Source of the DNA: Flavobacteriaceae bacterium
Lineage (GTDB): Bacteria > Bacteroidota > Bacteroidia > Flavobacteriales > Flavobacteriaceae
Direction: 5' to 3'
DNA length: 64,000 nucleotides
NCBI GenBank assembly: GCA_029243385.1
Contig: JAQWSC010000015.1
Location: 1-64,000, forward strand
The number at the start of each line of letters is the position of its first letter. The stretch's first letter is position 1. Both the position numbers and the translations under genes were made by a program. The notes beneath the pieces were generated by a model that worked only from the letters and a program-made list of their open reading frames with translations, was not told the origin of the DNA and made no database searches. Shown here piece after piece: positions 54,432 through 62,237 of the stretch.

Positions 54432-54626
54432 ATGAAATATTTTAAAATATCCGAATTTCTCTATGTATTCCTAGCGTTCTTTTTCTTGTATATTGGAGTT
54501 TCTGAGTGGAATACAGATCCTAGTCGAGCATACTTATCATTGTTTTTTATGATATTGGCCGTAGGGATGTATTTTTTTAGAAGACATTATAGAAGGAAAA
54601 TAGATCAACGAAATTCTCAAAAATGA
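54432..54626 (+). CDS. Small hypothetical membrane protein
   Basis: A 64-residue protein with two hydrophobic helices (EFLYVFLAFFFLYIGVSEW and YLSLFFMILAVGMYFF) and a basic tail (RRHYRRKIDQRNSQK). It is placed between lptC and the corC-like gene and overlaps the latter by four bases. Homologues of this size at this spot are usual in flavobacteria, but I know of no function. Confidence 0.75.
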   Translation: MKYFKISEFLYVFLAFFFLYIGVSEWNTDPSRAYLSLFFMILAVGMYFFRRHYRRKIDQRNSQK

Positions 54627-55897
54627 TTGACACCGAAAGTATAGTCATCATCGGGAGTCTATTGCTTTCAGCTTTTTTTTCGGGAATGGAAATTGCTTTT
54701 GTCTCTTCCAACAAAATTTATCTGGAGCTAGAAAAGAAAAAGCAAGGAATTGTTCCTAGAGTACTGACTCATATTACGGAATCCCCCTCTAAATTTATCG
54801 CTACCATGCTTGTGGGAAACAACATCTCTATGGTCGTGTATGGGATCTTTATGGGAGAAATGATTCTGAAAATGCTGTTTCCAAGTTACCTCAATCATCA
54901 AAGCCTTCCTTTGTTGTTGGTTTTTTACCAATCGTTGATTTCTACAGCCATTATTTTACTGACTGCCGAATTTTTGCCCAAAGTATTGTTTCAGATATAC
55001 TCCAATACGGTGTTTAAAGCCTTGGTTTTGCCGGCGTTTTTATTTCACATTATTTTTTCGCCCATTACCAAAGTGGTAATGTGGATTTCAAACGCTGTTT
55101 TGAGTCGCTTTCTGAAAACTCAAGGCGATGAAGTATCCGCTGTTTTTAGTAAAATAGAACTCGGGAATTATATTACAGAACAAATCGAATCTGCCGAACA
55201 TCAAGAAACCCTAGACAGTGAAATCCAAATTTTTCAAAATGCGTTGGATTTTTCAAATGTAAAAGCGCGCGAAGTCATGGTTCCTAGAGCTGAAATTACT
55301 TCTGTAGAACGCTACGAAAGCCTTCAAACTGTCCAAGAATTGTTTGTAAAAACAGGCTATTCCAAAATTTTAATTTATCAAGGAAATATCGACAATATTA
55401 TTGGGTATGTTCATTCGTTTGATTTTTTTAAAAAACCCAAATCCCTTCGTTCAATTATACTTCCCGTTGAATACATTCCAGAAACAATTTTAGCCAAAGA
55501 CGTATTGAATATACTTACCAAAAAACACAAAAGTATAGCCGTTGTTTTGGATGAATATGGAGGTACGGCTGGAATGATTACAGTAGAAGATATTGTTGAG
55601 GAGTTGTTTGGCGAAATCGAAGATGAACACGATACCCAACAAATGGTAGAAGAAAAGGTTGACGAAAACACCTTTCTTTTTTCGGCGCGATTGGAAATCG
55701 ATTACCTGAATGACACCTACCGATTGGATCTTCCAGAAAGCGATCAATACGAGACATTAGGAGGGCTAATCGTTCACAACACCCAAGAGATACCCAATCA
55801 AGGAGACCTAGTTCAAATAGAGGCTTTTGACATATTTATTAAAGAAGTTTCGAACACCAAAATCAATTTGATTGAATTAAAAACACCAAAGACTTAA
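54623..55897 (+). CDS. CorC/HlyC-family (DUF21-CBS) membrane protein
   Basis: A 424-residue protein with a DUF21 membrane domain (SLLLSAFFSGMEIAFVSSNKIYLELEKKK, TMLVGNNISMVVYGIFMG). Two CBS domains follow (REVMVPRAEITSVE, IAVVLDEYGGTAGMITVEDI), then a C-terminal CorC_HlyC domain (ETLGGLIVHNTQEIPNQGD). Relatives are linked to Mg or Co efflux. It is a paralogue of GldE at 7189, with the same architecture and the shared VVDEYGGT-type motif, but placed in the lptC operon. Confidence 0.9.
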   Translation: MIDTESIVIIGSLLLSAFFSGMEIAFVSSNKIYLELEKKKQGIVPRVLTHITESPSKFIATMLVGNNISMVVYGIFMGEMILKMLFPSYLNHQSLPLLLVFYQSLISTAIILLTAEFLPKVLFQIYSNTVFKALVLPAFLFHIIFSPITKVVMWISNAVLSRFLKTQGDEVSAVFSKIELGNYITEQIESAEHQETLDSEIQIFQNALDFSNVKAREVMVPRAEITSVERYESLQTVQELFVKTGYSKILIYQGNIDNIIGYVHSFDFFKKPKSLRSIILPVEYIPETILAKDVLNILTKKHKSIAVVLDEYGGTAGMITVEDIVEELFGEIEDEHDTQQMVEEKVDENTFLFSARLEIDYLNDTYRLDLPESDQYETLGGLIVHNTQEIPNQGDLVQIEAFDIFIKEVSNTKINLIELKTPKT

Positions 55898-55986
55898 TTG
55901 GTTTTACATTATCTGCAATGGGTCTTTTATAATTGATAAGGAAATTGTATTTTCGCCTACTGTTTTCAACCAAATAAACAATAAAT

Positions 55987-58104
55987 ATGGCAATTTTAGG
56001 AAAAATTAGAGAACGTTCTATATTTTTAATTCTGGTAATCGGGATGGCATTATTTGCCTTTGTGATATCAGGTGTTTTTGACGGAGGGAGTGGATCAGGA
56101 TTCGAAACAAGAGCTCCCATAGGAGAAGTTGATGGCGAAGAGCTTTCAATTGCTGAATTTCGCAATCAAGTCGATTTTTCAGAAAGAAACTTTAATATGA
56201 CTTCCAGTCAAGCGGTTGAAAATGTGTGGAATCAAATGCTCCGCTCTACTATTTTACAACAAGAGTTTGAAGCTCTTGGCTTGGGCGTTGGAAAATCAGC
56301 AATCGAATTGGTTTTAAGTGAAAATCCAAATTTCAATTCCGACACTCGATTTCAAAATGAAATCGGTCAGTTTGACGTTCAAAAATTCATCGATTTTTTA
56401 GCCGAACTAAAAGCTACGAACCCCATTGCTTTTGAACAATGGAGCAATCAGGAGGAGTCGCTCAAAAATTCATACCGCCAAACTGTTTATCAAAATTTAT
56501 TGAAAGCCGGTTTAAATGCAACTGAAAAAGATGGAGAATATGCATTTTATTCCGAAGGCAATACTGTGAATATTCAGTACGTTCAAATTCCTTATTCCAG
56601 TATTCCCGATAGTTTGGTATCTGTAACCAAAAAAGACATAAAAAATTATATAGAAGAGCATCCTTCAGATTTTGAAGTTGAAGCTTCTCGCGACATTCAA
56701 TACGTTTTATTTGAAGAATCTCCGTCATTGGAAGATGAAAATGCTATCAAAAGTAGCCTTGAAGAATTGTTGCAAGAAAAAGAAGCTTACAACGATGTTT
56801 CCAAATTGACAGAAACTCTTCCTAGTATCAAATCGACGAAAAACATTTCGGAGTTTATTAATGAGTATTCAGACATTAAATTTGACTCGATATATATTGC
56901 TAAAGGCGCCTTGCCAACTGCGGCAGCCAACACATTGTTTGCTTTGCCTGAAGGAGAAGTTTTTGGACCGTATTTAGACAACGGCTATTACAAGTTGTCT
57001 CGAATGTTGGATCGCAAAAAAGGAGGTTCTGTTCGAGCCAGCCATATTTTGGTTTCCTATCAAGGAGCTTCTAATGCAGCTTCTGATATTACAAGAAGCA
57101 AAGCAGCAGCCAAAGCGGAGGCACAACGCTTGTTACGAAAAGCTAGAAACAATCCGAGTACTTTTTCAGACTTGGCAAAAGAATTTTCGGACGGTCCTTC
57201 CAAAACCAAAGGAGGCGACTTGGGCTTTTTTCAAGAAGGAGCTATGGTTCCGAACTTTAATGATTTTGTGTTTTCAAACCGCAACGGTAAAATAGGGATG
57301 GTTGAAACGGACTTTGGATTCCACGTGATTCAAATTACAGGAAAAGAAGATGTCGTTCTGTTAGCCACCGTAGCTCGCAAGTTAGTTCCCTCTGAAGAAA
57401 CTAGCAACTTGGTGTTTAACCAAGCTACAAAATTTGAGATAGCCGCCCAAAAAGAGGTCGATTTTGTTCAGGTAGCTGAAGAAAACAAGTATTCGGTTCG
57501 ACCGGTTAAAAACCTTAAAGTTTTGGACAATAACCTTCCAGGGCTTGAAAATCAAAGACGTTTGGTGCAATGGGCCTTTTCTGAAGAAGCTCAAGTAGGA
57601 GATATCAAGCGTTTTAATGTCAACTCAGGAGGCTATGTGGTAGCTCAATTAACGAACGCAGTTGAAGAAGGTCTTTCTCCTGTAGAAGAGGCTTCGGCTC
57701 GTGTAACTCCTATTTTAAGAAACCAGCAAAAAGCAGCATACATTTTAGATAACTATTCAGACAATGATACGCTAGAAGCATTTGCTTCGGCAAACAATGT
57801 AACGGTTAACTCAGCAGCTGCGCTCAACACTCAGGCTGGAACGCTTTCAGGAGCAGGAAGAGAGCCTCTTATTGTCGGAACTGCCTTTTCAATGTCAGAG
57901 AATGAAGTTTCTGAACTGTTGAAAGGTCAAAACGGTGTTTACAAGATCAAGATTACTCAATCTTCCAAAGCAGCACCGATCGAAAATTACACGTTTTTCA
58001 TCAATCAAGAACAAGAAAAATATCGCAGCAATATTTTGTCGAAAGTTTTCACAGCGTTGAAAGATTCAAAAGAAGTAATTGACAACCGAGCGGAGTACTA
58101 CTAA
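55987..58104 (+). CDS. PpiD-like periplasmic peptidyl-prolyl isomerase/chaperone
   Basis: A 705-residue membrane-anchored foldase. An N-terminal TM helix (RSIFLILVIGMALFAFVISGVF, about 10-32) is followed by a SurA_N-like helical domain. A central parvulin domain (about 340-450) carries RASHILVSY, FSDLAKEFSDGPSKTKGGDLGFF and FGFHVIQITG. A long helical C-terminal domain follows. It helps newly exported proteins fold near SecYEG. It is the last gene of the coaX-lptC region and has a strong terminator 28 bp after the stop codon. Confidence 0.93.
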   Translation: MAILGKIRERSIFLILVIGMALFAFVISGVFDGGSGSGFETRAPIGEVDGEELSIAEFRNQVDFSERNFNMTSSQAVENVWNQMLRSTILQQEFEALGLGVGKSAIELVLSENPNFNSDTRFQNEIGQFDVQKFIDFLAELKATNPIAFEQWSNQEESLKNSYRQTVYQNLLKAGLNATEKDGEYAFYSEGNTVNIQYVQIPYSSIPDSLVSVTKKDIKNYIEEHPSDFEVEASRDIQYVLFEESPSLEDENAIKSSLEELLQEKEAYNDVSKLTETLPSIKSTKNISEFINEYSDIKFDSIYIAKGALPTAAANTLFALPEGEVFGPYLDNGYYKLSRMLDRKKGGSVRASHILVSYQGASNAASDITRSKAAAKAEAQRLLRKARNNPSTFSDLAKEFSDGPSKTKGGDLGFFQEGAMVPNFNDFVFSNRNGKIGMVETDFGFHVIQITGKEDVVLLATVARKLVPSEETSNLVFNQATKFEIAAQKEVDFVQVAEENKYSVRPVKNLKVLDNNLPGLENQRRLVQWAFSEEAQVGDIKRFNVNSGGYVVAQLTNAVEEGLSPVEEASARVTPILRNQQKAAYILDNYSDNDTLEAFASANNVTVNSAAALNTQAGTLSGAGREPLIVGTAFSMSENEVSELLKGQNGVYKIKITQSSKAAPIENYTFFINQEQEKYRSNILSKVFTALKDSKEVIDNRAEYY

Positions 58105-58131
58105 ATAGAACCATATATACAGTTATAATTC

Positions 58132-58159
58132 AACCCTTGCCTTTTGGCGAGGGTTTTTT
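58132..58159 (+). terminator. Rho-independent terminator after ppiD
   Basis: AACCCTTGCC, TTTT and GGCGAGGGTT form a 10-bp stem with one G-U pair, followed by six T residues. It insulates the Cas9-like locus from the upstream operon. The flanking 9-mers TATACAGTT (58116-58124) and AACTGTATA (58177-58185) form a wider inverted repeat around it. Confidence 0.92.
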
Positions 58160-58324
58160 GTACAAAAAAAACCTACAACTGTATAAGTATAAGATTACAT
58201 CTTAAAAAGGTTAAATATTTAATTTTTCAAACCATATCGTTCAATTTTTTCGAAAAAAGTAAGAACACATCTTCTGGAGTTATAATAGGGGTTTTTTTAT
58301 GAAAATTTGGGATATGAATAAAAG

Positions 58325-58474
58325 TTATTGAAATGATAAAAAATTCAGTAACTGCCTTTTTTGTCACAATAAAGTGCTGCGAAAATTTAGCAGTATGATT
58401 TTGAATCTTAACCTAAACCTACAAATGAAGAACTCTCTTGATTTTTTTAAAACAAAAATTAAGGGAGTTTTTTT
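58325..58474 (+). ncRNA. Candidate second antirepeat-bearing small RNA
   Basis: A plus-strand transcript ending at the 58431-58474 terminator must start between the ppiD terminator and about 58360. It contains TCACAATAA (58364-58372), the same 9-mer as the antirepeat core of the divergent tracrRNA. A 7-bp hairpin follows at once (58374-58380 with 58390-58396, 9-base loop), in the place of a tracrRNA nexus. Then come an unstructured linker and the terminator. Its bases 58364-58373 pair perfectly with the first downstream repeat. Promoter signals are weak (TATAAT at 58281, AAAATTTG at 58302), so the 5' end is uncertain. It could instead be a minus-strand repeat remnant. Confidence 0.4.
58431..58474 (+). 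terminator. Strong plus-strand terminator upstream of the Cas9-like gene
   Basis: A 16-bp stem (58431-58446 with 58454-58469, two G-U pairs) with a 7-base loop is followed by a T-tract at 58468-58474. There is no T-tract on the other strand. As ppiD already has its own terminator, this one implies a separate small plus-strand transcript. Confidence 0.85.
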
Positions 58475-58486
58475 ATGAAGGGGCTC

Positions 58487-58572
58487 AAAAAAAAAGTCCC
58501 ACCGAGGCAGGACAAAAGATTTTCATCTGCGGCATATAGCCTTATTGTGATAAGAATGATTTAACTAAAAAT
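58487..58572 (-). ncRNA. tracrRNA-like RNA of the Cas9-like locus
   Basis: Reading the minus strand from about 58572, every part of a type II tracrRNA appears in order. The antirepeat (about 58572-58542) ends ATTCTTATCACAATAAG. The nexus hairpin GGC-TATAT-GCC is at 58541-58531. A hairpin AGAT-GAAA-ATCT lies at 58528-58517. The terminator stem GTCCTGC/GTGGGAC with a CTCG loop (58513-58496) is followed by nine T residues (58495-58487). The CACAATAAGGC junction is what I expect for Bacteroidota II-C tracrRNAs. It is divergent from the Cas9-like gene and pairs with the repeats at 62112 and 62200. Size is about 86 bases. The call rests on architecture; expression is not shown. Confidence 0.8.
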
Positions 58573-58577
58573 CATGT

Positions 58578-58608
58578 CAAAGGTATTTAATTTTTTTTAA
58601 ACACCCAA
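58578..58608 (-). promoter_or_regulatory. Canonical Bacteroidota promoter of the tracrRNA-like gene
   Basis: On the minus strand, TTG (58608-58606), a 20-bp spacer and TACCTTTG (58585-58578) match the consensus exactly and place the transcription start near 58572. On the plus strand a weaker match, TTT (58586-58588), 20 bp, TTAGTTTG (58609-58616), could serve the Cas9-like gene. The two promoters would then be interleaved. Confidence 0.8.
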
Positions 58609-58628
58609 TTAGTTTGAATAAAACGCAA

Positions 58629-61600
58629 ATGAAAACATTAGGAATATCTTTAGGTGTTGATTCAATAGGATGGTCGGTAATAGACTCCAATCATAAAATT
58701 GAGGGAATGGGTGTGCGTGTTTTTTCTCCTGGTGCTCAGAACCTAGGAATGGGCGAGCGCGAAATTTCAAATAAGGCTTCAAAACGTGAGGCGCGTTTGG
58801 TTAGAAAGGGACACTTTAGAACCCGTCTTAGAAAGCAAAAATTACTACACTTTTTAATAGACCACAATATGTGTCCCTTATCACATAGCGACGTGGTGGT
58901 TTGGGAAAATCAAAAAATAGCTCCTATTGATAAAAGCAAAGAGTGGTTTGCAATGAACCCTTACAAGCTTCGAAGTAAAGCTGTTAGTGAAAAAATATCC
59001 TTACACGAATTTGGAAGAGTTTTGTATCACATGGCTCAGCGGAGAGGGTTCTCATCGATTCATTCGCAATACAATCCCATATTGAGTACATTGAAATTGG
59101 GCAACCCCGAAAAAAAAACGGTTGGAATTAAAGAAACCAAAAGAAAAATAAAGAATACTACATTGGGGGAATACTTGCATTCCATTCAACCCGAAGAGAA
59201 TACAACTTATCAGAACAAACCTGCTAGAATTCGAAATCGATATACAGAAAGATCTATGTATATTCATGAATTCAACGTGTTGTTTGACTCTCAAAAACAG
59301 TATCACCCAGGGTTGACCAATGCGATAAAAAACAAATTGGGCGTTGGGTTGGAAGAAGAAAATACAGCCAAAGGACTTTTGTTTTTTCAGCGTCCTTTGA
59401 AGTCCAAAAAATATTTGGTTGGAAATTGCCCTTTTGAACGCAACAAGACAAAAGCTCCTTCCAGTTGTCCAGAATTTGAAATGATGAAAATTTACAAATG
59501 GGTTAATTCAATTCGGTACAATAATTTACCACTGTCTGAAGAACAAAAAGAACAAGCGATTCAAGTGGCACTTAAGTTTTCGCGATTTTCGTTTTTGAAA
59601 GTGAGAAAAGCACTCAACAAAACAAGTTCCTCGGATTCATTTAATTATCATGATAACGATATTCAAATCATATCCCATACTCTTGTAACACTTTGTAAGC
59701 CAAAGTTTTTTGGAAAGGATTGGTTTGAATTTACCGAAAAAGAGCAAGAAGATATTTGGCATGTGCTGTATTTTTTTAACGATAAAAAGAAATTGATCCA
59801 ATATGCAGTATCTCATTGGGGATTTTCGCTGAGCAGTGCAAAGGAACTTTCAAAAATTTCTTTGAAAACAGATTATGCAGACTTGAGCCGAAAAGCCATT
59901 CGAAATATTATGTTTTTTCTCAAACGATCAATAAGTTATGAATTGGCGGTCATTTTAGGAGGAATTAAATCATCGCTCGGAAAAAACTGGACGCGCTTGG
60001 GTGAGGGTGATATTGATGCCCTTGTTTATTCAGTAACATCTCTATATGAAGAAAATGAATTGTATGGTTTTATTCCAGCTCTTCAAGCTCATTTGAAAGA
60101 CGAATTCCAATTTTCAGAAAAACAGATACGAGGGCTTTACGGAATTGCCTCACAAATTATAAATTACGAATCTTCAAAGTTTTTACCAACCAATGCTAAA
60201 GAAGATAAGGAAATCATTGCTCTTAAAAAACCGTTGCTAATAACAACAATTTTTCAATTGAGAAAAGTAGTCAATCAAATTATTAAAAAATACGGCTCCG
60301 TGGATCAAATAAAAGTAACCCTTTTACCCGAATTAAAAGCCAGCCGCCCTCAACGAAGAATCATTTACTCTGAACGAAAAAGACGCAAAGAAAATTCACT
60401 GAATATCCAACAAAAAGTAATTGATCTTGGTAAAAACCCTACTTTTTTAAACATAACCAAACTTGATTTGTGGGAAGAATCCAAAGGGTTTTGCCCTTAT
60501 ACAGGAACTCCCATTGCAATAGAGGATCTTTTTACAAACAAAGTCTCGGTAGTTTACATTCGCCCTTGGGATCGTTTTATTAATGATTCTAATTTGAACC
60601 GAACCCTTTGCAAAACGTATTTTAAAAAACATATTGAAGGGCAAACTCCTTACGAATTTTTTTCTTCCGACATAAAATACAATTGGGACGATATTAAAAA
60701 AAGAACCGCTAAGATTTTTTCTGACTCTAAAACACATCCCAATAGCTATGAGAAATTCAAACACTTTGTTCTTGTTGGAAAACAAGATGCAAACTATTTG
60801 ACAGAAATCAACGATCAGCACCATTTGAGTTTGGAGGTACAATGCTATTTGAATAAAATTTGCTCCAATGTAATAATGAGTTCAGGCTTTGTAAACAATC
60901 GACTTAGAAAAAAATGGAATCTTGATTTACCAGATGACAAGCAACGAAAAACGCTTTTAGATGACCATAGACTCCATGCTATGCACGCATTAACAACCGC
61001 CTGTTGTGAAATTAAATTTTTAAATGCTTTGGCTCATCACAATCGTTTTGAAATTACAAATAACCCTTCGTTATTTCCAATGCCATGGGCTGGTTTTGAT
61101 AAAGATGCTAAGGAGGCCTTGGATAAAATTATTGTGAGCCACCAATTCAAAGATACCATACTCACAAGTACGCACTATAAAACTCGAAAGAAAGGAGTTT
61201 TGTATAGAAACAAAGGGGTAGCGGCTCGAGGGAGCTTACACAGAGAAACCTATTACGGGAAACGAACAACCCAAAGTGGCGAAGCCTACCATCTTAGAAA
61301 ACCACTGGGAACCATTACCACTCTTAAACAAATCAACCGAATAGTAGACCCTGTGATTAAAAAATTAATTTTTAATCGCATTCAATCTTTGGGTGGTTTT
61401 GATAAAGGAAAAGTTCCTAAAAAAGCCTTTTTCAGCAAAACCAAGACCGGGAAAACAATCCCCAAAATATTTTTACCCAACCGAAATGGCGACCCAGTTC
61501 CTGTGTTGAAAGTTCGTGTTAGAAATCAAGTAGGTAATGCGGTTCAGATAAAGTCACAAGGAAATAAATATGTAAATCCTAGAAACAATCATCACGTTCT

Positions 61601-62060
61601 TATTTACGAAGACTTAATGGGAAATTTACAACAAGAGATCGTTACATTTTGGGAAGTTGTTGAACGAAAGCGAAACGGGAAACCTGTGATTCAGATGCCT
61701 GACGATGGAAAAAAAATTATAACAACTCTTCAAATCAATGATTGCTTTATCTTAGGAATGGATGACAAGGCAATCCACTGGAATCGTTTGGATTACAAAA
61801 CAATTAAAGATCACGTTTATCGTGTTCAGCGATTGTCTTCGTGTTTCTATGAATTTAGAAGAGTATTTGATGCAAATATTACCAAATCAATCTATCCTAA
61901 CTATGTGAGAATTCTAAATTTTGGGAATCACAAAACGGGATGGATGACGTACAATCCTATAAAAATAAAAGTTAATGCCATTGGAGAAATTTCAAAACAT
62001 GAAATCTCCTCAAACAGTTCTTTACATATTGACTCATCCAATGTTGTTTTAAACGTATAA
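58629..62060 (+). CDS. Orphan nuclease-dead Cas9 homologue (type II-C-like)
   Basis: A 1143-residue Cas9 homologue, counted from the ATG at 58629 (a TTG at 58614 would add five residues). RuvC-I reads LGISLGVDSIGWSVI: Ser7 replaces the catalytic Asp. The Arg-rich bridge helix (about 49-77) and the REC segment NPYKLRSKAVSEKISLHEFG (from 110) are well kept. RuvC-II reads IKVTLLPELK (Thr564 for Glu). The HNH segment keeps CPYTGTPI (from 622) but reads VSVVYIRP (Val642-Tyr643 for Asp/Glu-His), with Phe665 at the later Asn. RuvC-III reads DHRLHAMHA (His786 for Asp; His783 kept). All catalytic metal ligands but one His are lost, yet the frame is intact, so DNA binding without cleavage is likely. 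Relatives of this type are, from memory, about 1400 residues. No cas1 or cas2 is nearby. Probable role: RNA-guided repression or silencing. Confidence 0.95.
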   Translation: MKTLGISLGVDSIGWSVIDSNHKIEGMGVRVFSPGAQNLGMGEREISNKASKREARLVRKGHFRTRLRKQKLLHFLIDHNMCPLSHSDVVVWENQKIAPIDKSKEWFAMNPYKLRSKAVSEKISLHEFGRVLYHMAQRRGFSSIHSQYNPILSTLKLGNPEKKTVGIKETKRKIKNTTLGEYLHSIQPEENTTYQNKPARIRNRYTERSMYIHEFNVLFDSQKQYHPGLTNAIKNKLGVGLEEENTAKGLLFFQRPLKSKKYLVGNCPFERNKTKAPSSCPEFEMMKIYKWVNSIRYNNLPLSEEQKEQAIQVALKFSRFSFLKVRKALNKTSSSDSFNYHDNDIQIISHTLVTLCKPKFFGKDWFEFTEKEQEDIWHVLYFFNDKKKLIQYAVSHWGFSLSSAKELSKISLKTDYADLSRKAIRNIMFFLKRSISYELAVILGGIKSSLGKNWTRLGEGDIDALVYSVTSLYEENELYGFIPALQAHLKDEFQFSEKQIRGLYGIASQIINYESSKFLPTNAKEDKEIIALKKPLLITTIFQLRKVVNQIIKKYGSVDQIKVTLLPELKASRPQRRIIYSERKRRKENSLNIQQKVIDLGKNPTFLNITKLDLWEESKGFCPYTGTPIAIEDLFTNKVSVVYIRPWDRFINDSNLNRTLCKTYFKKHIEGQTPYEFFSSDIKYNWDDIKKRTAKIFSDSKTHPNSYEKFKHFVLVGKQDANYLTEINDQHHLSLEVQCYLNKICSNVIMSSGFVNNRLRKKWNLDLPDDKQRKTLLDDHRLHAMHALTTACCEIKFLNALAHHNRFEITNNPSLFPMPWAGFDKDAKEALDKIIVSHQFKDTILTSTHYKTRKKGVLYRNKGVAARGSLHRETYYGKRTTQSGEAYHLRKPLGTITTLKQINRIVDPVIKKLIFNRIQSLGGFDKGKVPKKAFFSKTKTGKTIPKIFLPNRNGDPVPVLKVRVRNQVGNAVQIKSQGNKYVNPRNNHHVLIYEDLMGNLQQEIVTFWEVVERKRNGKPVIQMPDDGKKIITTLQINDCFILGMDDKAIHWNRLDYKTIKDHVYRVQRLSSCFYEFRRVFDANITKSIYPNYVRILNFGNHKTGWMTYNPIKIKVNAIGEISKHEISSNSSLHIDSSNVVLNV

Positions 62061-62111
62061 TCCTGTCTTTCATCAGTTGGGCAGGAATGACCTTATTTCG
62101 AGAAGTTAAAA

Positions 62112-62150
62112 TTTATTGTGATTTGATTTTTTAAAAGGTCATCAACGAAC
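62112..62150 (+). repeat. Degenerate CRISPR-repeat-like unit R1
   Basis: This unit starts 52 bp after the Cas9-like stop codon. It begins TTTATTGTGATTTGATTTT, close to the GTTGTGGTTTGATT-type start I associate with Flavobacterium II-C repeats. Against the minus-strand tracrRNA it gives a 10-bp lower stem (TTATTGTGAT with ATCACAATAA), an asymmetric bulge and a 6-bp upper stem (TGATTT with AAATCA), the usual Cas9 repeat:antirepeat shape. The 30 bases before it (62082-62111) would be the guide. Flanking ATGACCTT (62088) and AAGGTCAT (62135) form an 8-bp inverted repeat. The 3' boundary is approximate. Confidence 0.55.
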
Positions 62151-62199
62151 AATGATCACTAAATAGTGAGCGTTTACTGAATTTAAAAAAATGAGAATA

Positions 62200-62237
62200 G
62201 TATTGTGGTTTGATTTTAATTCAAACGACGTTGGATG
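62200..62237 (+). repeat. Degenerate CRISPR-repeat-like unit R2
   Basis: TATTGTGGTTTGATTTT (from 62201) matches R1 at 16 of the first 17 bases, with an offset of 87 bp. It pairs with the tracrRNA antirepeat through 9 bp (one G-U), the same bulge and the same TGATTT/AAATCA upper stem. Inside it is GTTTGA-TTTTAAT-TCAAAC, a 6-bp hairpin. Bases 62170-62199 would be its guide. It ends two bases before the convergent DUF456 stop codon. The offset is longer than the roughly 66-77 bp of ordinary II-C arrays, so the array is decayed or remodelled. Confidence 0.55.

Noticed and set aside
58132-58185. A small transposon or MITE with TATACAGTT ends
   Set aside because: The inverted 9-mers only enclose the ppiD terminator; there is no target duplication and no second copy of the unit in the window.
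58500-58541. A plus-strand guide just before the repeat-like sequence at 58542
   Set aside because: At first TTATTGTGATAAG looked like a repeat with a guide before it. Read on the minus strand, the same bases form the nexus, hairpin and terminator of a tracrRNA with an exact promoter, which explains the stretch much better.
60540-60660. An active HNH nuclease domain
   Set aside because: The CPYTG lead-in is well conserved, but the His and its acidic neighbour read Tyr and Val, and the later Asn reads Phe. I found no nearby alternative His in a suitable register.
61120-61150. Another TTATTGTGA repeat copy inside the Cas9-like gene
   Set aside because: ATTATTGTGAGCC is in frame as IIVSH coding sequence and lacks the rest of the repeat.
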